DNA of 64,000 nucleotides, taken from Sulfitobacter brevis. GTDB lineage: Bacteria; Pseudomonadota; Alphaproteobacteria; Rhodobacterales; Rhodobacteraceae. Positions 42,483-51,738 of the stretch are shown here, one piece after another. A model generated the notes under the pieces. It searched no databases and was not told the origin of the DNA. It saw nothing but the letters and a program-made list of their open reading frames with translations. Positions within the stretch are counted from its first letter, which is position 1, and each line of letters opens with the position of its first letter. Made by a program: the position numbers and the translations under genes. Where the stretch lies: assembly GCF_900112755.1 (NCBI RefSeq), contig NZ_FOMW01000003.1:186001-250000 (forward strand). Direction: 5' to 3'.

Positions 42483-42895
42483 AACGCGCGTACCATATCG
42501 CGGTGGTCGATGCCTGCGTCGTCGTAGACCGGGCCGATGGCTTCAAACCCCAAAGCCTCATAAAACCCGATGGCATGAACCTGCGAACCGAGCTTGGCTC
42601 GCGAAGCATGGCCTTGCGCGACCTCAAGCGCCTTGCGGATCAGCGCAGCACCAAGCCCTGTCCCGCGAAACTCACGCAGCACGCAGACCCGCCCGATCTT
42701 GGCTGTATCGCCCTCGACCTTGATCCGCGCGGTGCCGACTGGCTGATCGCCATCCATCGCCAGCAAATGCAGGCACTCGGGGTCAAATTCGTCCAACTCG
42801 TCAGCCTCGGAGACGCCCTGTTCGTCTATAAACACCACGCGGCGCAGCTTGCGACAGGTCGCGATATCTTCGGTCAGCGCAATGGTGATCGTCAT
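42479..42895 (-). CDS. GNAT family N-acetyltransferase
   Basis: A 138-residue GCN5-type acetyltransferase. The acetyl-CoA loop is visible as [25 protein letters not shown] (Q/R-x-x-G-x-G/A at about 75-84). [32 protein letters not shown] is the ElaA-like C-terminal strand-helix with the typical Y-x-x-x-G-F. It overlaps dapE and the DUF2064 gene by 4 bases each. The acceptor is unknown; ElaA-like proteins may act on small molecules or proteins. Confidence 0.88.
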   Translation of the reverse strand: MTITIALTEDIATCRKLRRVVFIDEQGVSEADELDEFDPECLHLLAMDGDQPVGTARIKVEGDTAKIGRVCVLREFRGTGLGAALIRKALEVAQGHASRAKLGSQVHAIGFYEALGFEAIGPVYDDAGIDHRDMVRAL

Positions 42896-44037
42896 GCGAA
42901 ATAGTCTTTGAGGATACGGCCATAGATCGCTTTTAGCTGGTGAATATGTTCTACCCGCACGTGTTCATCCACCTGATGCATGGACTGCCCGACCAGACCA
43001 AACTCAACCACCGGACAGTGCGCTTTGACAAACCGCGCGTCCGAGGTGCCGCCCGTCGTGGACAGCTGCGGCGTCACGCCGGTTTCGGCCTCCACGGCAC
43101 GCGACACCAGATCAGACAGCGCGCCGGGTGGTGTGATGAAGCTTTCGCCGGAAATCTTTATCTTCAAGCTCACCTCGACCCCGAACGCCTTGCGCACTTT
43201 CGCGGCCTCCTCCTCCAGCCACGCGCTCAGGCTGGCGCCGGAATGGGTGTCGTTGAAGCGGATATTGACCGCAGCGGTGCAGGCCGCCGGAATGACATTG
43301 GTCGCGGCATTGCCTGTATCCACGGTAACCACAGCGAGGGTGGAGGCGTCGAAATGTGCGGTGCCCTGATCGAGCTCGTGCGAGGCGAGCCTGTCCATCA
43401 GCCGGACCATTGCATTGAGCGGATTATTGGCGCGGTGCGGATAGGCGGAATGGCCCTGTTTACCCACCACGCGGAAATGCGCATTCATCGAGCCGCGCCG
43501 CCCGATCTTGATCATGTCGCCCATGTTTTCCGGACAAGTCGGCTCTCCGACCAAACAGACATCCATGCGCTCGCCGTTCTCGGCCATGTAATCCAGCAAC
43601 GCGGTGGTGCCATCAACGGACTCGCCCTCTTCGTCGCCAGTAATGGCGATGACGATGGCGCCATCAGGGGGGGTGTTTTTGACGTAATCCACCGCTGCCG
43701 CGACAAATGCCGCCACACCAGATTTCATGTCAGTGGTGCCACGGCCGTACATCACCCCGTCACGGATTTCTGCACCAAAGGGCGGCATCGTCCATGCCGC
43801 CTCGTCCCCTACGGGCACCACATCGGTATGACCGTTAAAACCAAAGCAGCGCTGGTTGCCCTTGCTGCCCCAACGGGCAAACAGGTTGCGGATGCCTCCG
43901 CGATCCGCCCAAGCACAATCGAAGCCCGCGGCTTCCAGAACGCTTTGCAAAATCTCAAGCGCGCCGTCGTTGGCAGGGGTAACAGAGGCGCAGCGCACCA
44001 GTTTCGCGGTCAGATCGGCGGGGTCGAGGCCAGACAT
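42892..44037 (-). CDS. dapE: Succinyl-diaminopimelate desuccinylase DapE
   Basis: A 381-residue di-zinc M20 amidohydrolase of the lysine/meso-diaminopimelate pathway. Metal ligands appear in [13 protein letters not shown] (about 65-77), [15 protein letters not shown] (about 97-111) and [13 protein letters not shown] (about 130-142), the last with the catalytic base Glu. TGGTSDARF near the C-terminus is also DapE-specific. I chose the ATG at 44037 because AAGGAG lies 7 bases upstream; in-frame starts further up add poor sequence. It opens the operon dapE-GNAT-DUF2064-rnr. dapD, two steps earlier in the succinylase route, is 2.2 kb away. Confidence 0.95.
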   Translation of the reverse strand: MSGLDPADLTAKLVRCASVTPANDGALEILQSVLEAAGFDCAWADRGGIRNLFARWGSKGNQRCFGFNGHTDVVPVGDEAAWTMPPFGAEIRDGVMYGRGTTDMKSGVAAFVAAAVDYVKNTPPDGAIVIAITGDEEGESVDGTTALLDYMAENGERMDVCLVGEPTCPENMGDMIKIGRRGSMNAHFRVVGKQGHSAYPHRANNPLNAMVRLMDRLASHELDQGTAHFDASTLAVVTVDTGNAATNVIPAACTAAVNIRFNDTHSGASLSAWLEEEAAKVRKAFGVEVSLKIKISGESFITPPGALSDLVSRAVEAETGVTPQLSTTGGTSDARFVKAHCPVVEFGLVGQSMHQVDEHVRVEHIHQLKAIYGRILKDYFA

Positions 44038-44358
44038 CACAGGCTCCTTGAGTTTGGTCGGTTTCGGCATGTGCTGCAGTTTTGTGGCGAAAAAGGCGCG
44101 GTGCCAAGGGGTAGAGCGATCAAAAGCTTTTGAGGGCGCGATATTGCGTGCTAGAATCAACCCAATAAAGAAGCCCGAGGCGGGTAACGGCAGTCTGGAC
44201 AGCACCTGAATACAGGGCTTTCTACTTTCAAATGTGACATCTGGCTTGGGGTCAAATCCGTGCCGTGCCAGTTAAATGCCTCGCAATGTTAACAGGGGCA
44301 GGATTATGGTCGCACCGTCACCACGCCGCAAATCTCGCCGCGCCACGGGCTGCCCGCT
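44038..44358. other. 321-base gap between divergent dapE and the Hint-domain gene
   Basis: It should hold the dapE promoter and that of the Hint-domain gene. An ATG at 44306 with an upstream AGGGGCAGGA gives an 18-codon frame that stops at 44362, exactly where the Hint gene's frame becomes usable. I see no convincing RNA or repeat. Confidence 0.5.
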
Positions 44359-45453
44359 TTGACATGGCTGGCCCTCACCGACCACGAAGACCGCCGGCTG
44401 TCGCTGCGCGGGCTCGGGAGCGACAAGAAGGCGACGCCGCTTTTAGAGGATGATCCGCGCAGTTTGCTGACGCGCGGCACGATCCTGTTTGAAACGCGGC
44501 TTTCGGCAGATGGCAAACCGCAGGTGCTTTTCGGCTATAAGTCCACTCATCCCAGCCATCGCAGCCTGACCTTTCAGGCGATCCCCGGTGGCGGGCTGGC
44601 CATGGTGCAGGTGCAGGACCAAGCCATCACCCACGCGGCGATCCAGCATAAGGAAGCGGGCCGCACCGATGTCGTGCGCATCACCTATTCTTGGGATACC
44701 GCCGCAAACTGGGGCCGCCTGACGCTGGAAAAGCCCGAAGAGACCCATGTAACGACAGTGCCGATCCACGATCCGCGCCCGCTGTCGCTGGACGATATCC
44801 GTGATCTGATGCTGGGCCGCACCGGCCAGACCTTTGCGCCCGACATGATTTTTGCAGCCTGCTCGGACCAGATCGAACCGATTGGCCCGATGCCGACACT
44901 GCTGCCCGAGACGCCACTTGCCACACCTTACGGCTATCGGCCTGCATCACTGCTCCAGCGCGGCGACACTGTGGTGACGCAAGCTGCGGGCGTGGTGCCG
45001 GTGCTGCACCGCTTGTCGCGGATGGTTCCGGCGCGCGGCAGCTTTGCGCCCGTGCGGCTCCGCGCGCCGTACTTCGGCTTGCAACAAGATATCATCGTTG
45101 CCCCCGATCAGCGGGTGCTGCTGGATGGGCCAGAAGTTGAATACCTGTTCAATCAAGAAGCTGTGCTGGTGCCAGCGCGACACCTCGTCAACGGCTTTGC
45201 CGCCCTGACAGAGCCTTGCGGTCCGACGATCAGCTACACGCAATTGCTGCTGCCCGCGCATGAAACAATGTTGGCGGCAGGCACTGCCGTAGAGAGCCTC
45301 TATATCGGGAGGATCAGACGCAACGCGCCGCATCTGGCCAGCAGCCTGTTGCATCATCTCGACCGCAGCACCCTGCCCGAACATGGCCGCCCCGCGCATC
45401 AGGTCTTGCGTTGGTACGATGCGATCCACCTCGCGCGGCAACGCGCCGCCTGA
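44359..45453 (+). CDS. Hint-domain protein, possibly with degenerate autoprocessing site; start uncertain
   Basis: A 364-residue protein whose C-terminal part (about 183-310) resembles the Hint (hedgehog/intein) domains common in roseobacters: TPYGYRPASLLQRGDTVVTQAAGVVPVL and VAPDQRVLLDGPEVEYLFNQEAVLVPARHLVNG. The cysteine that normally opens Hint domains is absent; the position reads ETPLATPYG. So self-cleavage is doubtful. The N-terminal region (about 1-160) is a beta-rich domain of unknown role. The only in-frame start is TTG at 44359 with no ribosome site. An ATG at 44306 in another frame has a better context, so a frameshift near 44350 or an unusual start are both possible. Confidence 0.7.
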   Translation: MTWLALTDHEDRRLSLRGLGSDKKATPLLEDDPRSLLTRGTILFETRLSADGKPQVLFGYKSTHPSHRSLTFQAIPGGGLAMVQVQDQAITHAAIQHKEAGRTDVVRITYSWDTAANWGRLTLEKPEETHVTTVPIHDPRPLSLDDIRDLMLGRTGQTFAPDMIFAACSDQIEPIGPMPTLLPETPLATPYGYRPASLLQRGDTVVTQAAGVVPVLHRLSRMVPARGSFAPVRLRAPYFGLQQDIIVAPDQRVLLDGPEVEYLFNQEAVLVPARHLVNGFAALTEPCGPTISYTQLLLPAHETMLAAGTAVESLYIGRIRRNAPHLASSLLHHLDRSTLPEHGRPAHQVLRWYDAIHLARQRAA

Positions 45454-45459
45454 TCGCTG

Positions 45460-45798
45460 TCAGTCGTAAAACGGCGTCATTTGCGCGATAATGACCGAGT
45501 TTTCCTCAAGCGCGCGCTGCATCAATTCGCGCTCTTCTGCGTCAATTTCCTGACCCTCGGCCTCCCGGTCGGCCAAGGTGCCGTAGCCGGTCACATCCAG
45601 CGGATTGGTTTCTGCCTGTTTAAGGATCGCCACCGTCTCGCGCACCGCCTCGGCTTCATCAACGCCGGACGCAAAGCACATCAGCGCCGCCCCCGTTGCC
45701 CCTTCGGGCAGACCATCGCCTGCCTTGCGGCCAATTTCGACCAGCAAGGTATAGACCTGCTGGCGCGAGGGTTTTTTTACTTTTTTCTCTTCAGACAT
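45460..45798 (-). CDS. Conserved-looking small protein of unknown function
   Basis: A 112-residue, soluble, acidic protein. I do not recognise a domain. The sequence begins MSEEKKVKKPSRQQVYTLLV and is helical in character, with an acidic middle (SGVDEAEAVRETVAILKQAETNPLD) and a C-terminal EEREL-type helix. I chose ATG at 45798 over an ATG five codons upstream; neither choice is decisive. It is convergent with the Hint gene (6 bases apart) and lies upstream of glsB-like on the same strand. Confidence 0.65.
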   Translation of the reverse strand: MSEEKKVKKPSRQQVYTLLVEIGRKAGDGLPEGATGAALMCFASGVDEAEAVRETVAILKQAETNPLDVTGYGTLADREAEGQEIDAEERELMQRALEENSVIIAQMTPFYD

Positions 45799-45859
45799 GA
45801 CTAGGGCCACCACTTTTGTTGGCGGCAGCCCTATCTGTTTCGCCCAGCCTTGGAAAGGG

Positions 45860-46111
45860 TCAGCTGCGCCCGCGCATCGCCCGCCATGCCCAGATCAGCA
45901 GGCAGGCCCCGACAAGCCCGACCACAAGCTGTGGCAGCCACGCGTCTGCGGCATAGATGTCAAAGAGGCTGAGGATAAAGTTCAGAACCACGGCGCCAAC
46001 GATGCCCAACCCGATGTTGGTGATCAGCCCTGTTTCTGCCTTCATGATCATACTGGCAATCCATCCGGCAAGACCGCCGATGATGATCGCTCCGATTAGT
46101 CCAATTCCCAT
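45860..46111 (-). CDS. GlsB/YeaQ/YmgE family stress-response membrane protein
   Basis: An 83-residue protein with three hydrophobic spans, of the transglycosylase-associated (GlsB/YeaQ/YmgE) family. The start MGIGLIGAIIIGGLAGWIASMIMK with the GGLAGWIAS motif, then NIGLGIVGAVVLNF, is typical. These proteins are induced by envelope or general stress in several bacteria; the biochemical role is unknown. I chose ATG at 46111, which gives the usual family length; a longer in-frame ATG adds a basic leader. Confidence 0.85.
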   Translation of the reverse strand: MGIGLIGAIIIGGLAGWIASMIMKAETGLITNIGLGIVGAVVLNFILSLFDIYAADAWLPQLVVGLVGACLLIWAWRAMRGRS

Positions 46112-46191
46112 GGTATGCTCCAATTTCTGTGGTTGGCGACGCGAGCGTCCCCTAATCGGTAACATCACTATGAAAATTCTCACAACATTTT

Positions 46192-46228
46192 CCTTCTCCC
46201 CCCGCTGCATACACGTAGGGGGAGAAGG
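46192..46228. other. Long stem-loop between dapD and the GlsB-family gene
   Basis: CCTTCTCCCCC (46192-46202) and GGGGGAGAAGG (46218-46228) form a perfect 11-bp stem with a 15-base loop. No T-run follows on either strand. It sits 16 bases after the dapD stop and likely marks its 3' end. Confidence 0.6.
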
Positions 46229-46243
46229 GCCGCTGTTGCTGTC

Positions 46244-47071
46244 TTAGTCGCGCAGCAGCTCGTTGATGCTGGTCTTGGAGCGGGTCCGCTCGTCGACGCG
46301 CTTGACGATAACGGCGCAATAAAGGTTCACGTTGTTCTTTGAGGGCATCGAGCCTGCCACCACAACCGAACCGGCTGGCACTTCGCCATACATGACTTCA
46401 CCGGTTTCACGATCAAGGATCTTGGTCGACTGGCCGATGAAGACGCCCATTCCCAGAACCGAACCTTCGCGCACGATGCAACCCTCGACGACCTCGGAGC
46501 GCGCGCCGATAAAGCAGTTATCTTCAATAATCGTCGGGCCCGCCTGCATCGGCTCCAGCACACCGCCAATACCTACGCCGCCTGAAAGGTGCACGTTCTT
46601 GCCGATCTGCGCACAGGAGCCAACGGTCGCCCAAGTATCAACCATGGTGCCGCTATCGACATAGGCGCCAATGTTCACAAAGGACGGCATTAACACCACG
46701 CCCGGCGCGATATAGGCGCTGCGGCGGACCACACAGTTCGGCACAGCGCGAAAGCCCGCAGCTTTCCACTCCGTATCGCCCCAGCCTTTGAACTTGCTGT
46801 CGACCTTGTCCCACCAGCCAGCGCCCTGCGGGCCACCTTCCTGATGCTCCATATCTTTGATTCGAAAGCCCAGCAGCACGGCCTTCTTGGCCCACTGGTT
46901 CACATGCCAGCTGCCATCATCCTGCTTTTCTGCGACGCGCAGCTTGCCCGAATCCAACGCGTTCAGCGTGGTCTCGATGGCATCGCGGGCCTCTCCGGTC
47001 GTGGACGAGGTGATCTGGTCACGGGTGTCCCAAGCGGACTCGATTGCGGACTCAAGCTGGGCGTTGGACAT
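46244..47071 (-). CDS. dapD: Tetrahydrodipicolinate N-succinyltransferase DapD
   Basis: A 275-residue left-handed beta-helix acyltransferase that succinylates tetrahydrodipicolinate in the DAP/lysine pathway. Conserved blocks are [33 protein letters not shown] with hexapeptide repeats, and [35 protein letters not shown], DapD hallmarks. The length matches the family (274-275). It stands alone, facing away from the LOG-family gene, and is followed by a strong stem-loop. With dapE, it shows the succinylase branch is used. Confidence 0.96.
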   Translation of the reverse strand: MSNAQLESAIESAWDTRDQITSSTTGEARDAIETTLNALDSGKLRVAEKQDDGSWHVNQWAKKAVLLGFRIKDMEHQEGGPQGAGWWDKVDSKFKGWGDTEWKAAGFRAVPNCVVRRSAYIAPGVVLMPSFVNIGAYVDSGTMVDTWATVGSCAQIGKNVHLSGGVGIGGVLEPMQAGPTIIEDNCFIGARSEVVEGCIVREGSVLGMGVFIGQSTKILDRETGEVMYGEVPAGSVVVAGSMPSKNNVNLYCAVIVKRVDERTRSKTSINELLRD

Positions 47072-47275
47072 ATTCTGCTCCTGATCAAATGTGTTACCGC
47101 GCTATACCCGCGCCAGCCCTGCCGCGCAATCGCTTGAGCACCCCCCTCTGACGCAGCACCCGCCCAGGCTGTCATATCGCTGTGGTCAATCCGCGTCCTG
47201 CGGTGCATGTTGGGAAGCAAACCGGGCACGATTGCCCAATAAATCCCACCCCGAGCAGCCTGTCCGGAGAAATAC

Positions 47276-48130
47276 ATGAGAGACGACCCAAGCCACCCGC
47301 TGCGCGACGCCCACAGCGACCGCGCCAAGGCCCAAGAGGCACCGGACACACCCCAAACCCGTGCGCCCGCCTATCAGCTTGCCTTCACCGATAGCGATTT
47401 CATGTGCCGCGAAGAATTGCGGCCCGTGCGTCTGCAGCTTGAATTGCTCAAGCCCGAGTTGATTCTTGATGCCCACGGCATCACGTCAACGATTGTTTTG
47501 TTTGGCGGAGCCCGTATCCCCGAACCTGCACAAAAACACACGGCCCGCACAGAGACCCTCGCCGAACTATCTCGCTTTTACGACGAGACCCGCGAATTTG
47601 CCCGGCTGATGACCCTGAAATCGATGAAATCCGGCAGCACCGACGACGTTATCGTGACCGGCGGCGGTCCCGGCGTGATGGAAGCAGGCAATCGCGGCGC
47701 GATTGACGCAGGCGGTCGCTCCATCGGGCTGAATATCGTGCTGCCGTTCGAGCAGGCCCCGAATGAATACGTCACGCCAGAATTATGCTTTAACTTCCAC
47801 TACTTCGCGATCCGCAAAATGCATTTCCTGATGCGCGCCAAGGCGATCTGCGTCTTCCCTGGCGGCTTTGGCACCATGGACGAGCTTTTTGAGGCCCTGA
47901 CCCTGATCCAGACCGGACGCATGGAACGGGTGCCGTTCTTGCTCTTCGGTCGGGCCTTCTGGGAGAAAATTATCAACTGGGATGCGCTCGCGGATGCAGG
48001 CACCATCTCGGCCCAAGACCTCAACCTGTTCCGATTTGTCGAAACAGCCGCAGAAGCAATGGATCTCATTGAAAACTGGAAAACAGAACCGCCCCGCGAA
48101 GATGTGCCAGGGCGGTCGGAACTGGAATAA
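47276..48130 (+). CDS. LOG family (TIGR00730) nucleotide phosphoribohydrolase
   Basis: A 284-residue protein with the LOG signature PGGFGTMDELFEALTLIQTG at about residues 197-216 and VTGGGPGVMEAGNRGA at about 127-142, which together make the nucleotide-binding and catalytic site (PGGxGTxxE). Family enzymes remove the base from AMP-like or cytokinin-riboside monophosphates; the bacterial function may be nucleotide salvage. It is a longer type with an N-terminal extension. The start at 47276 is backed by a weak GGAGAAA. Confidence 0.88.
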   Translation: MRDDPSHPLRDAHSDRAKAQEAPDTPQTRAPAYQLAFTDSDFMCREELRPVRLQLELLKPELILDAHGITSTIVLFGGARIPEPAQKHTARTETLAELSRFYDETREFARLMTLKSMKSGSTDDVIVTGGGPGVMEAGNRGAIDAGGRSIGLNIVLPFEQAPNEYVTPELCFNFHYFAIRKMHFLMRAKAICVFPGGFGTMDELFEALTLIQTGRMERVPFLLFGRAFWEKIINWDALADAGTISAQDLNLFRFVETAAEAMDLIENWKTEPPREDVPGRSELE

Positions 48131-48186
48131 ACCTGAACTCAAAAGACTGCCAGAATATGGCCTCAGCCCAGAGCTTCACAACAGGT

Positions 48187-48239
48187 CGCCGGTGAAAACC
48201 GGCGGCTGCGAATTTATCGCCGGCCCCAACGCGGGGGCC
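48187..48239. other. Two consecutive stem-loops between convergent genes
   Basis: CGCCGGT-GAAA-ACCGGCG (48187-48204) is a perfect 7-bp stem capped by a GNRA tetraloop. GGCCCC/GGGGCC (48222-48239) follows. They lie between the LOG gene and the 74-residue gene and may serve both as transcript ends. Confidence 0.55.
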
Positions 48240-48243
48240 ATCA

Positions 48244-48468
48244 TCAGTGAAAGCGCGGCGCAACCATCACTTCTGGCAGTGTCGCGATTTCAACGTGGTG
48301 CGGCAAGGTTTCTACGATCTGGCCGTGATCGGTCTCTTTGATCGCATAGCCGTAGCCAGCCAAGCGATGTTTCCACTCGCGCGTCGATAGCGCCATCGCG
48401 CGCTCCCGCATGACCAGATCAATTACTTTTTCAATGACGAAGGGGTTATTGTTAAAAATTACAGACAT
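48244..48468 (-). CDS. Small protein of unknown function (74 residues)
   Basis: A 74-residue protein with a strong ribosome site (GGAGG 5 bases before the ATG at 48468). It starts MSVIFNNNPFVIEKVIDLVM, is helical and basic in the middle (RERAMALSTREWKHRLAGYGYAIKET) and ends in a likely beta pair (VETLPHHVEIATLPEVMV). No signal or membrane segment and no family I recognise. The ribosome site and coding-like composition support a real gene; the fold could be a small nucleic-acid or protein-binding domain. Confidence 0.7.
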   Translation of the reverse strand: MSVIFNNNPFVIEKVIDLVMRERAMALSTREWKHRLAGYGYAIKETDHGQIVETLPHHVEIATLPEVMVAPRFH

Positions 48469-48666
48469 TTGAGCCTCCAGACTGTTTGCCTACTGGAAAC
48501 AATCTGCGCTTCGATAAAGGCGGGAATTGCCCGCAAATGCGACGAGAATAGGGTCATTTCAGGACCGAAACGAGACCTCCGCCGCAAATTTATCTCTCGT
48601 TTTACCTGAAAGCCCCCGCCAAAGGCTTCCAAGCTTCAACCTTCAAGAATGCAACATAGCCGAGAC

Positions 48667-49845
48667 TTAGCTAATCCCCGCGTCCGCTTCGATCTGCTTG
48701 CGTGATTTACGCGCCCGCTCGGTCGCTGACTTCAGCTGGCCACAGGCGGCCATGATATCTTCGCCGCGTGGTTTGCGCACTGGCGAGGCATAGCCTGCAC
48801 GATAGATGATATCCGCAAAGGCCCGAATGCGGTTGTTCGACGACCGTTTATACGGTGCACCCGGCCATTCGTTGAACGGGATCAGGTTGATCTTCGCCGG
48901 AATGCCGCGAATTAATTCAATTAACCGATGCGCATCTGCATCTGAATCGTTCACGCCGTCCAGCATCACATATTCAAAAGTAATCCGCTCGGAGTTGGAG
49001 ACCTTCGGATAGTCGCGCAATGCCTCCAACAACGCTTCAAGGTTCCAACGCTTGTTGATCGGCACCAGTTTGTCGCGCACCTCGTCCGTTGTAGCATGGA
49101 AAGAAATCGCCAACTGACAGCCGATTTCCTGCGCTGTCCGCGCAATCTCTGGGACCACACCGGAGGTGCTCAGCGTGATCCTGCGGCGCGACAATTGAAT
49201 GCCCTCGGGGTCCATCGCAATCTTCATCGCGTCGCGGACGTTTTCGAAATTATACAGCGGCTCACCCATGCCCATCAGCACGATATTCGACAACAACCGC
49301 GCTTCGCCGGTGATCGTGCCGGGAACCGGCCATTCGTCCAGATCATCCCGTGCCACCATGACCTGTCCGATAATCTCGCCAGCCGTCAGGTTGCGCACCA
49401 GTTTTTGCGTGCCGGTATGGCAGAACGAACAGGTCAGCGTGCAACCCACCTGCGAAGAAACGCATAGCGTGCCGCGCCCTTCCTCAGGAATATACACCAC
49501 TTCGACCTCGTGGCCGCCCGCAATGCGCACCAGATACTTCCGCGTCCCGTCTGCGCTCACCTGACGGGTCACAACTTCAGGCACCTCGATCACGAACAGC
49601 TCGGCCAGTTGCGCACGATACGCCTTGCCCAGATTGGTCATCGCCTCGAAATCGCGCACGCCCCATTGATAGATCCACTGCCAGATCTGCCCGACCCGCA
49701 TCTTGGCCTGCTTCTCCGGCGTTCCCGCCCCGATCAGCGCCTCGCGCATCGCATCACGTGTCATGCCCACAAGGTTCACCGGACCCTCCGGCAATTTGCG
49801 GGGGATGGTCATGACGTCTTGGGTGATGGGCGATGATGCAGACAT
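48667..49845 (-). CDS. rlmN: 23S rRNA (A2503-C2)/tRNA (A37-C2) methyltransferase RlmN
   Basis: A 392-residue radical-SAM methyltransferase modifying A2503 of 23S rRNA and A37 of some tRNAs. The radical-SAM cluster motif is CTLTCSFC (C-x3-C-x2-C) in [18 protein letters not shown]. The second catalytic cysteine is near the C-terminus in [13 protein letters not shown]-contact blocks include [12 protein letters not shown] and [22 protein letters not shown]. The length is within the family range. It is a single-gene unit, with an about 200-base gap to the 74-residue gene. Confidence 0.96.
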   Translation of the reverse strand: MSASSPITQDVMTIPRKLPEGPVNLVGMTRDAMREALIGAGTPEKQAKMRVGQIWQWIYQWGVRDFEAMTNLGKAYRAQLAELFVIEVPEVVTRQVSADGTRKYLVRIAGGHEVEVVYIPEEGRGTLCVSSQVGCTLTCSFCHTGTQKLVRNLTAGEIIGQVMVARDDLDEWPVPGTITGEARLLSNIVLMGMGEPLYNFENVRDAMKIAMDPEGIQLSRRRITLSTSGVVPEIARTAQEIGCQLAISFHATTDEVRDKLVPINKRWNLEALLEALRDYPKVSNSERITFEYVMLDGVNDSDADAHRLIELIRGIPAKINLIPFNEWPGAPYKRSSNNRIRAFADIIYRAGYASPVRKPRGEDIMAACGQLKSATERARKSRKQIEADAGIS

Positions 49846-49978
49846 AGAAATAGCGCCTCGAATCCTGAAGGTGATGCGCCTCTATATAGAAACCGGCGGC
49901 ATTTGCAAAAGGGGTAGGCGCGGCACCGCTTCCCGATGCCACGCCCATATTTTCATACTCGTCCCCGCGAAGGAGGGT

Positions 49979-50509
49979 TTAGCCGCCGCAGCGCTTCGCC
50001 GCATCCTCAACCGCTGCTGTGAATCCCAGCAGGGAGAATGTGTCTTTGGTCTGCGTCCCGCGGCCCGACCGTCCGGTCGCAACCGCGTCGGCGCCACGTT
50101 TCATCGCCGCGATAATCTGCGAATCATCCTCTGTGGTCGCAGGCCACGCCCACTCACCTTCGGTAAACAACTCAAAGCTGCTGCCGGACACGTTCAGGTT
50201 AACCGTCGATCCGCTGGCGAAGGGATAGCCGCCGGTAAAGGCAACCTGTCCCTTGGCCCCTGCGGAGGGGCGGTAAAACACCATGAGCAAGGTCTGGCCA
50301 CGGTTCACCGCTACCACACGACCATCGCGCGAATTCACAGCCTCTTTCGGCGTGGACACACCCCAACACTCGGTCGGGTTATCCTCGACAAAAACGGACC
50401 AGTCGGTCTTGGCCGCTACACGGTTCGTGCTTTGCTCCTGCGCGGATGCGCCCACTGTCAAACACGCGGCTAATCCTGCCGCAATACCGATCGTCTTTAC
50501 TATTTGCAT
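49979..50509 (-). CDS. Invasion-associated locus B (IalB) family protein
   Basis: A 176-residue exported protein. The signal peptide is MQIVKTIGIAAGLAACLTVGASAQ. The mature part has the IalB pattern: TDWSVFVEDNPTECWGVSTP at about 36-55, FYRPSAGAKGQVAFTGGYPFASGSTVNLNV, then MKRGADAVATGRSGRGTQTKDTFSLLGFTAAVEDAAKRC with a terminal cysteine that may pair with the Cys in TECW. The family name comes from Bartonella; in free-living alphaproteobacteria the role is unknown. Confidence 0.88.
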   Translation of the reverse strand: MQIVKTIGIAAGLAACLTVGASAQEQSTNRVAAKTDWSVFVEDNPTECWGVSTPKEAVNSRDGRVVAVNRGQTLLMVFYRPSAGAKGQVAFTGGYPFASGSTVNLNVSGSSFELFTEGEWAWPATTEDDSQIIAAMKRGADAVATGRSGRGTQTKDTFSLLGFTAAVEDAAKRCGG

Positions 50510-50686
50510 CTGTCCAGCCTCCAGCCGTCCGTGACCTCAATATTTCGTCAGACCCGCATGGCATCCGTTCATCCGGCCGCTCGCTTGCAAGGGTCTGTCA
50601 TCTTCTCGACAACAAGCATAATAACGTGAAACACGCGACAAGCGAAAGCCTGATTGGCAGGTTTTCGCCAACGAATAGGATGGAAG

Positions 50687-51682
50687 ATGACGAAACCAGC
50701 CCCCTTTGCAGAAATCTGGCGCGGTCCCTTTTTCGAAAGCGTCCACTTTGGCCATGCTGTCGTTTGCGACGATACCGGCCAGATCGTGCAGGCCTGGGGC
50801 GATCCAGAAGCCGTCATCCTGCCACGTTCGTCCTCCAAAATGCTGCAAGCGCTGCCGCTGATCACCTCGGGCGCCGCCGACAAAGCAGGCCTGACCAGCG
50901 AACATCTCGCCCTCGCATGCGCCTCCCACCAAGGCGATCCGATCCACACCAAGCGCGTCGCCAACTGGCTCGACGGGCTTGGCCTGCAAGAATCCGATTT
51001 GCGTTGCGGATCGCATATGCCTTACGGGCGCGACACCGAAGTCGCGATGATCAAATCAGACGAAACGCCTTGCCAGTATCACAATAACTGCTCGGGCAAA
51101 CACGCAGGCTTCCTGACGTTAAACCAACACCTCGGCGGCGGCAGCGAATATGTCGATCCTACCCATCCGGTCCAAAAAGCATGCCTCGAAGCGTTCGAGA
51201 CGGTGACCGGCGAAACCTCTCCCGGCTACGGGATAGACGGGTGCTCGGCCCCGAACTTTGCCTGCACCCTGCACGGCATGGCCCGCGCCATGGCGCATTT
51301 CGCCGCGGCCCCCGAAGGCTCCGCCGAGGCCCGTCTGCACCAAGCCATGCGCCTGCACCCCGACCTCGTCGCTGGTGAAACCCGCGCCTGCACCGAGTTG
51401 ATGCGCGCCATGAACGGGAAGGTTGCCCTGAAGACCGGTGCCGAAGGTTTCTTCATCGCCATCCTGCCCGAAGCCAAGCTCGGCATCGCGCTCAAGGCCT
51501 CCTGCGGCACCACCCGCGCCGCTGAATGTGCCATCGCCGCGATTCTCGTCGGTCTCGGTGCGCTCGACCCCAACCATCCCGCCACCGTTGCGCGGATGAA
51601 CACCCCGATCACCAACCGCGCAGGCACCGTCACGGGCATCCTTAAGCCCAGCGCCGATCTCCTGCCTGCTTCAGTTGGCTAG
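50687..51682 (+). CDS. L-asparaginase II-type (Rhizobium AnsA-like) protein
   Basis: A 331-residue protein of the asparaginase-II (Rhizobium etli type) family, distinct from the E. coli AnsB fold. It opens with EIWRGPFFESVHFGHAVVCDDTG, followed by ILPRSSSKMLQALPLI, the serine/lysine block (S-S-K-M-x-Q-A) proposed as catalytic, and CSGKHAGFL at about 126-134. DGCSAPNFACTLHGMARAMA is also characteristic. It would hydrolyse L-asparagine to aspartate and ammonia in the cytosol. The ATG at 50687 has AGGATGGA upstream. Confidence 0.9.
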   Translation: MTKPAPFAEIWRGPFFESVHFGHAVVCDDTGQIVQAWGDPEAVILPRSSSKMLQALPLITSGAADKAGLTSEHLALACASHQGDPIHTKRVANWLDGLGLQESDLRCGSHMPYGRDTEVAMIKSDETPCQYHNNCSGKHAGFLTLNQHLGGGSEYVDPTHPVQKACLEAFETVTGETSPGYGIDGCSAPNFACTLHGMARAMAHFAAAPEGSAEARLHQAMRLHPDLVAGETRACTELMRAMNGKVALKTGAEGFFIAILPEAKLGIALKASCGTTRAAECAIAAILVGLGALDPNHPATVARMNTPITNRAGTVTGILKPSADLLPASVG

Positions 51683-51702
51683 ATGAACTCTGGTGGGGGT
51701 TC

Positions 51703-51723
51703 GGGGGAGGCAACGCCTCCCCC
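51703..51723. other. Stem-loop between convergent asparaginase and serB genes
   Basis: GGGGGAGGC-AAC-GCCTCCCCC is a perfect 9-bp stem with a 3-base loop, placed between two convergent stops. No T-run follows, but the stem strength suggests a shared bidirectional end point. Confidence 0.65.
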
Positions 51724-51738
51724 GCCGGTCGCCGCGCT

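Noticed and set aside
44038-44205. Longer N-terminus for dapE reaching 44205
   Set aside because: The extension has no DapE similarity, and a good ribosome site (AAGGAG) sits 7 bases before the ATG at 44037.
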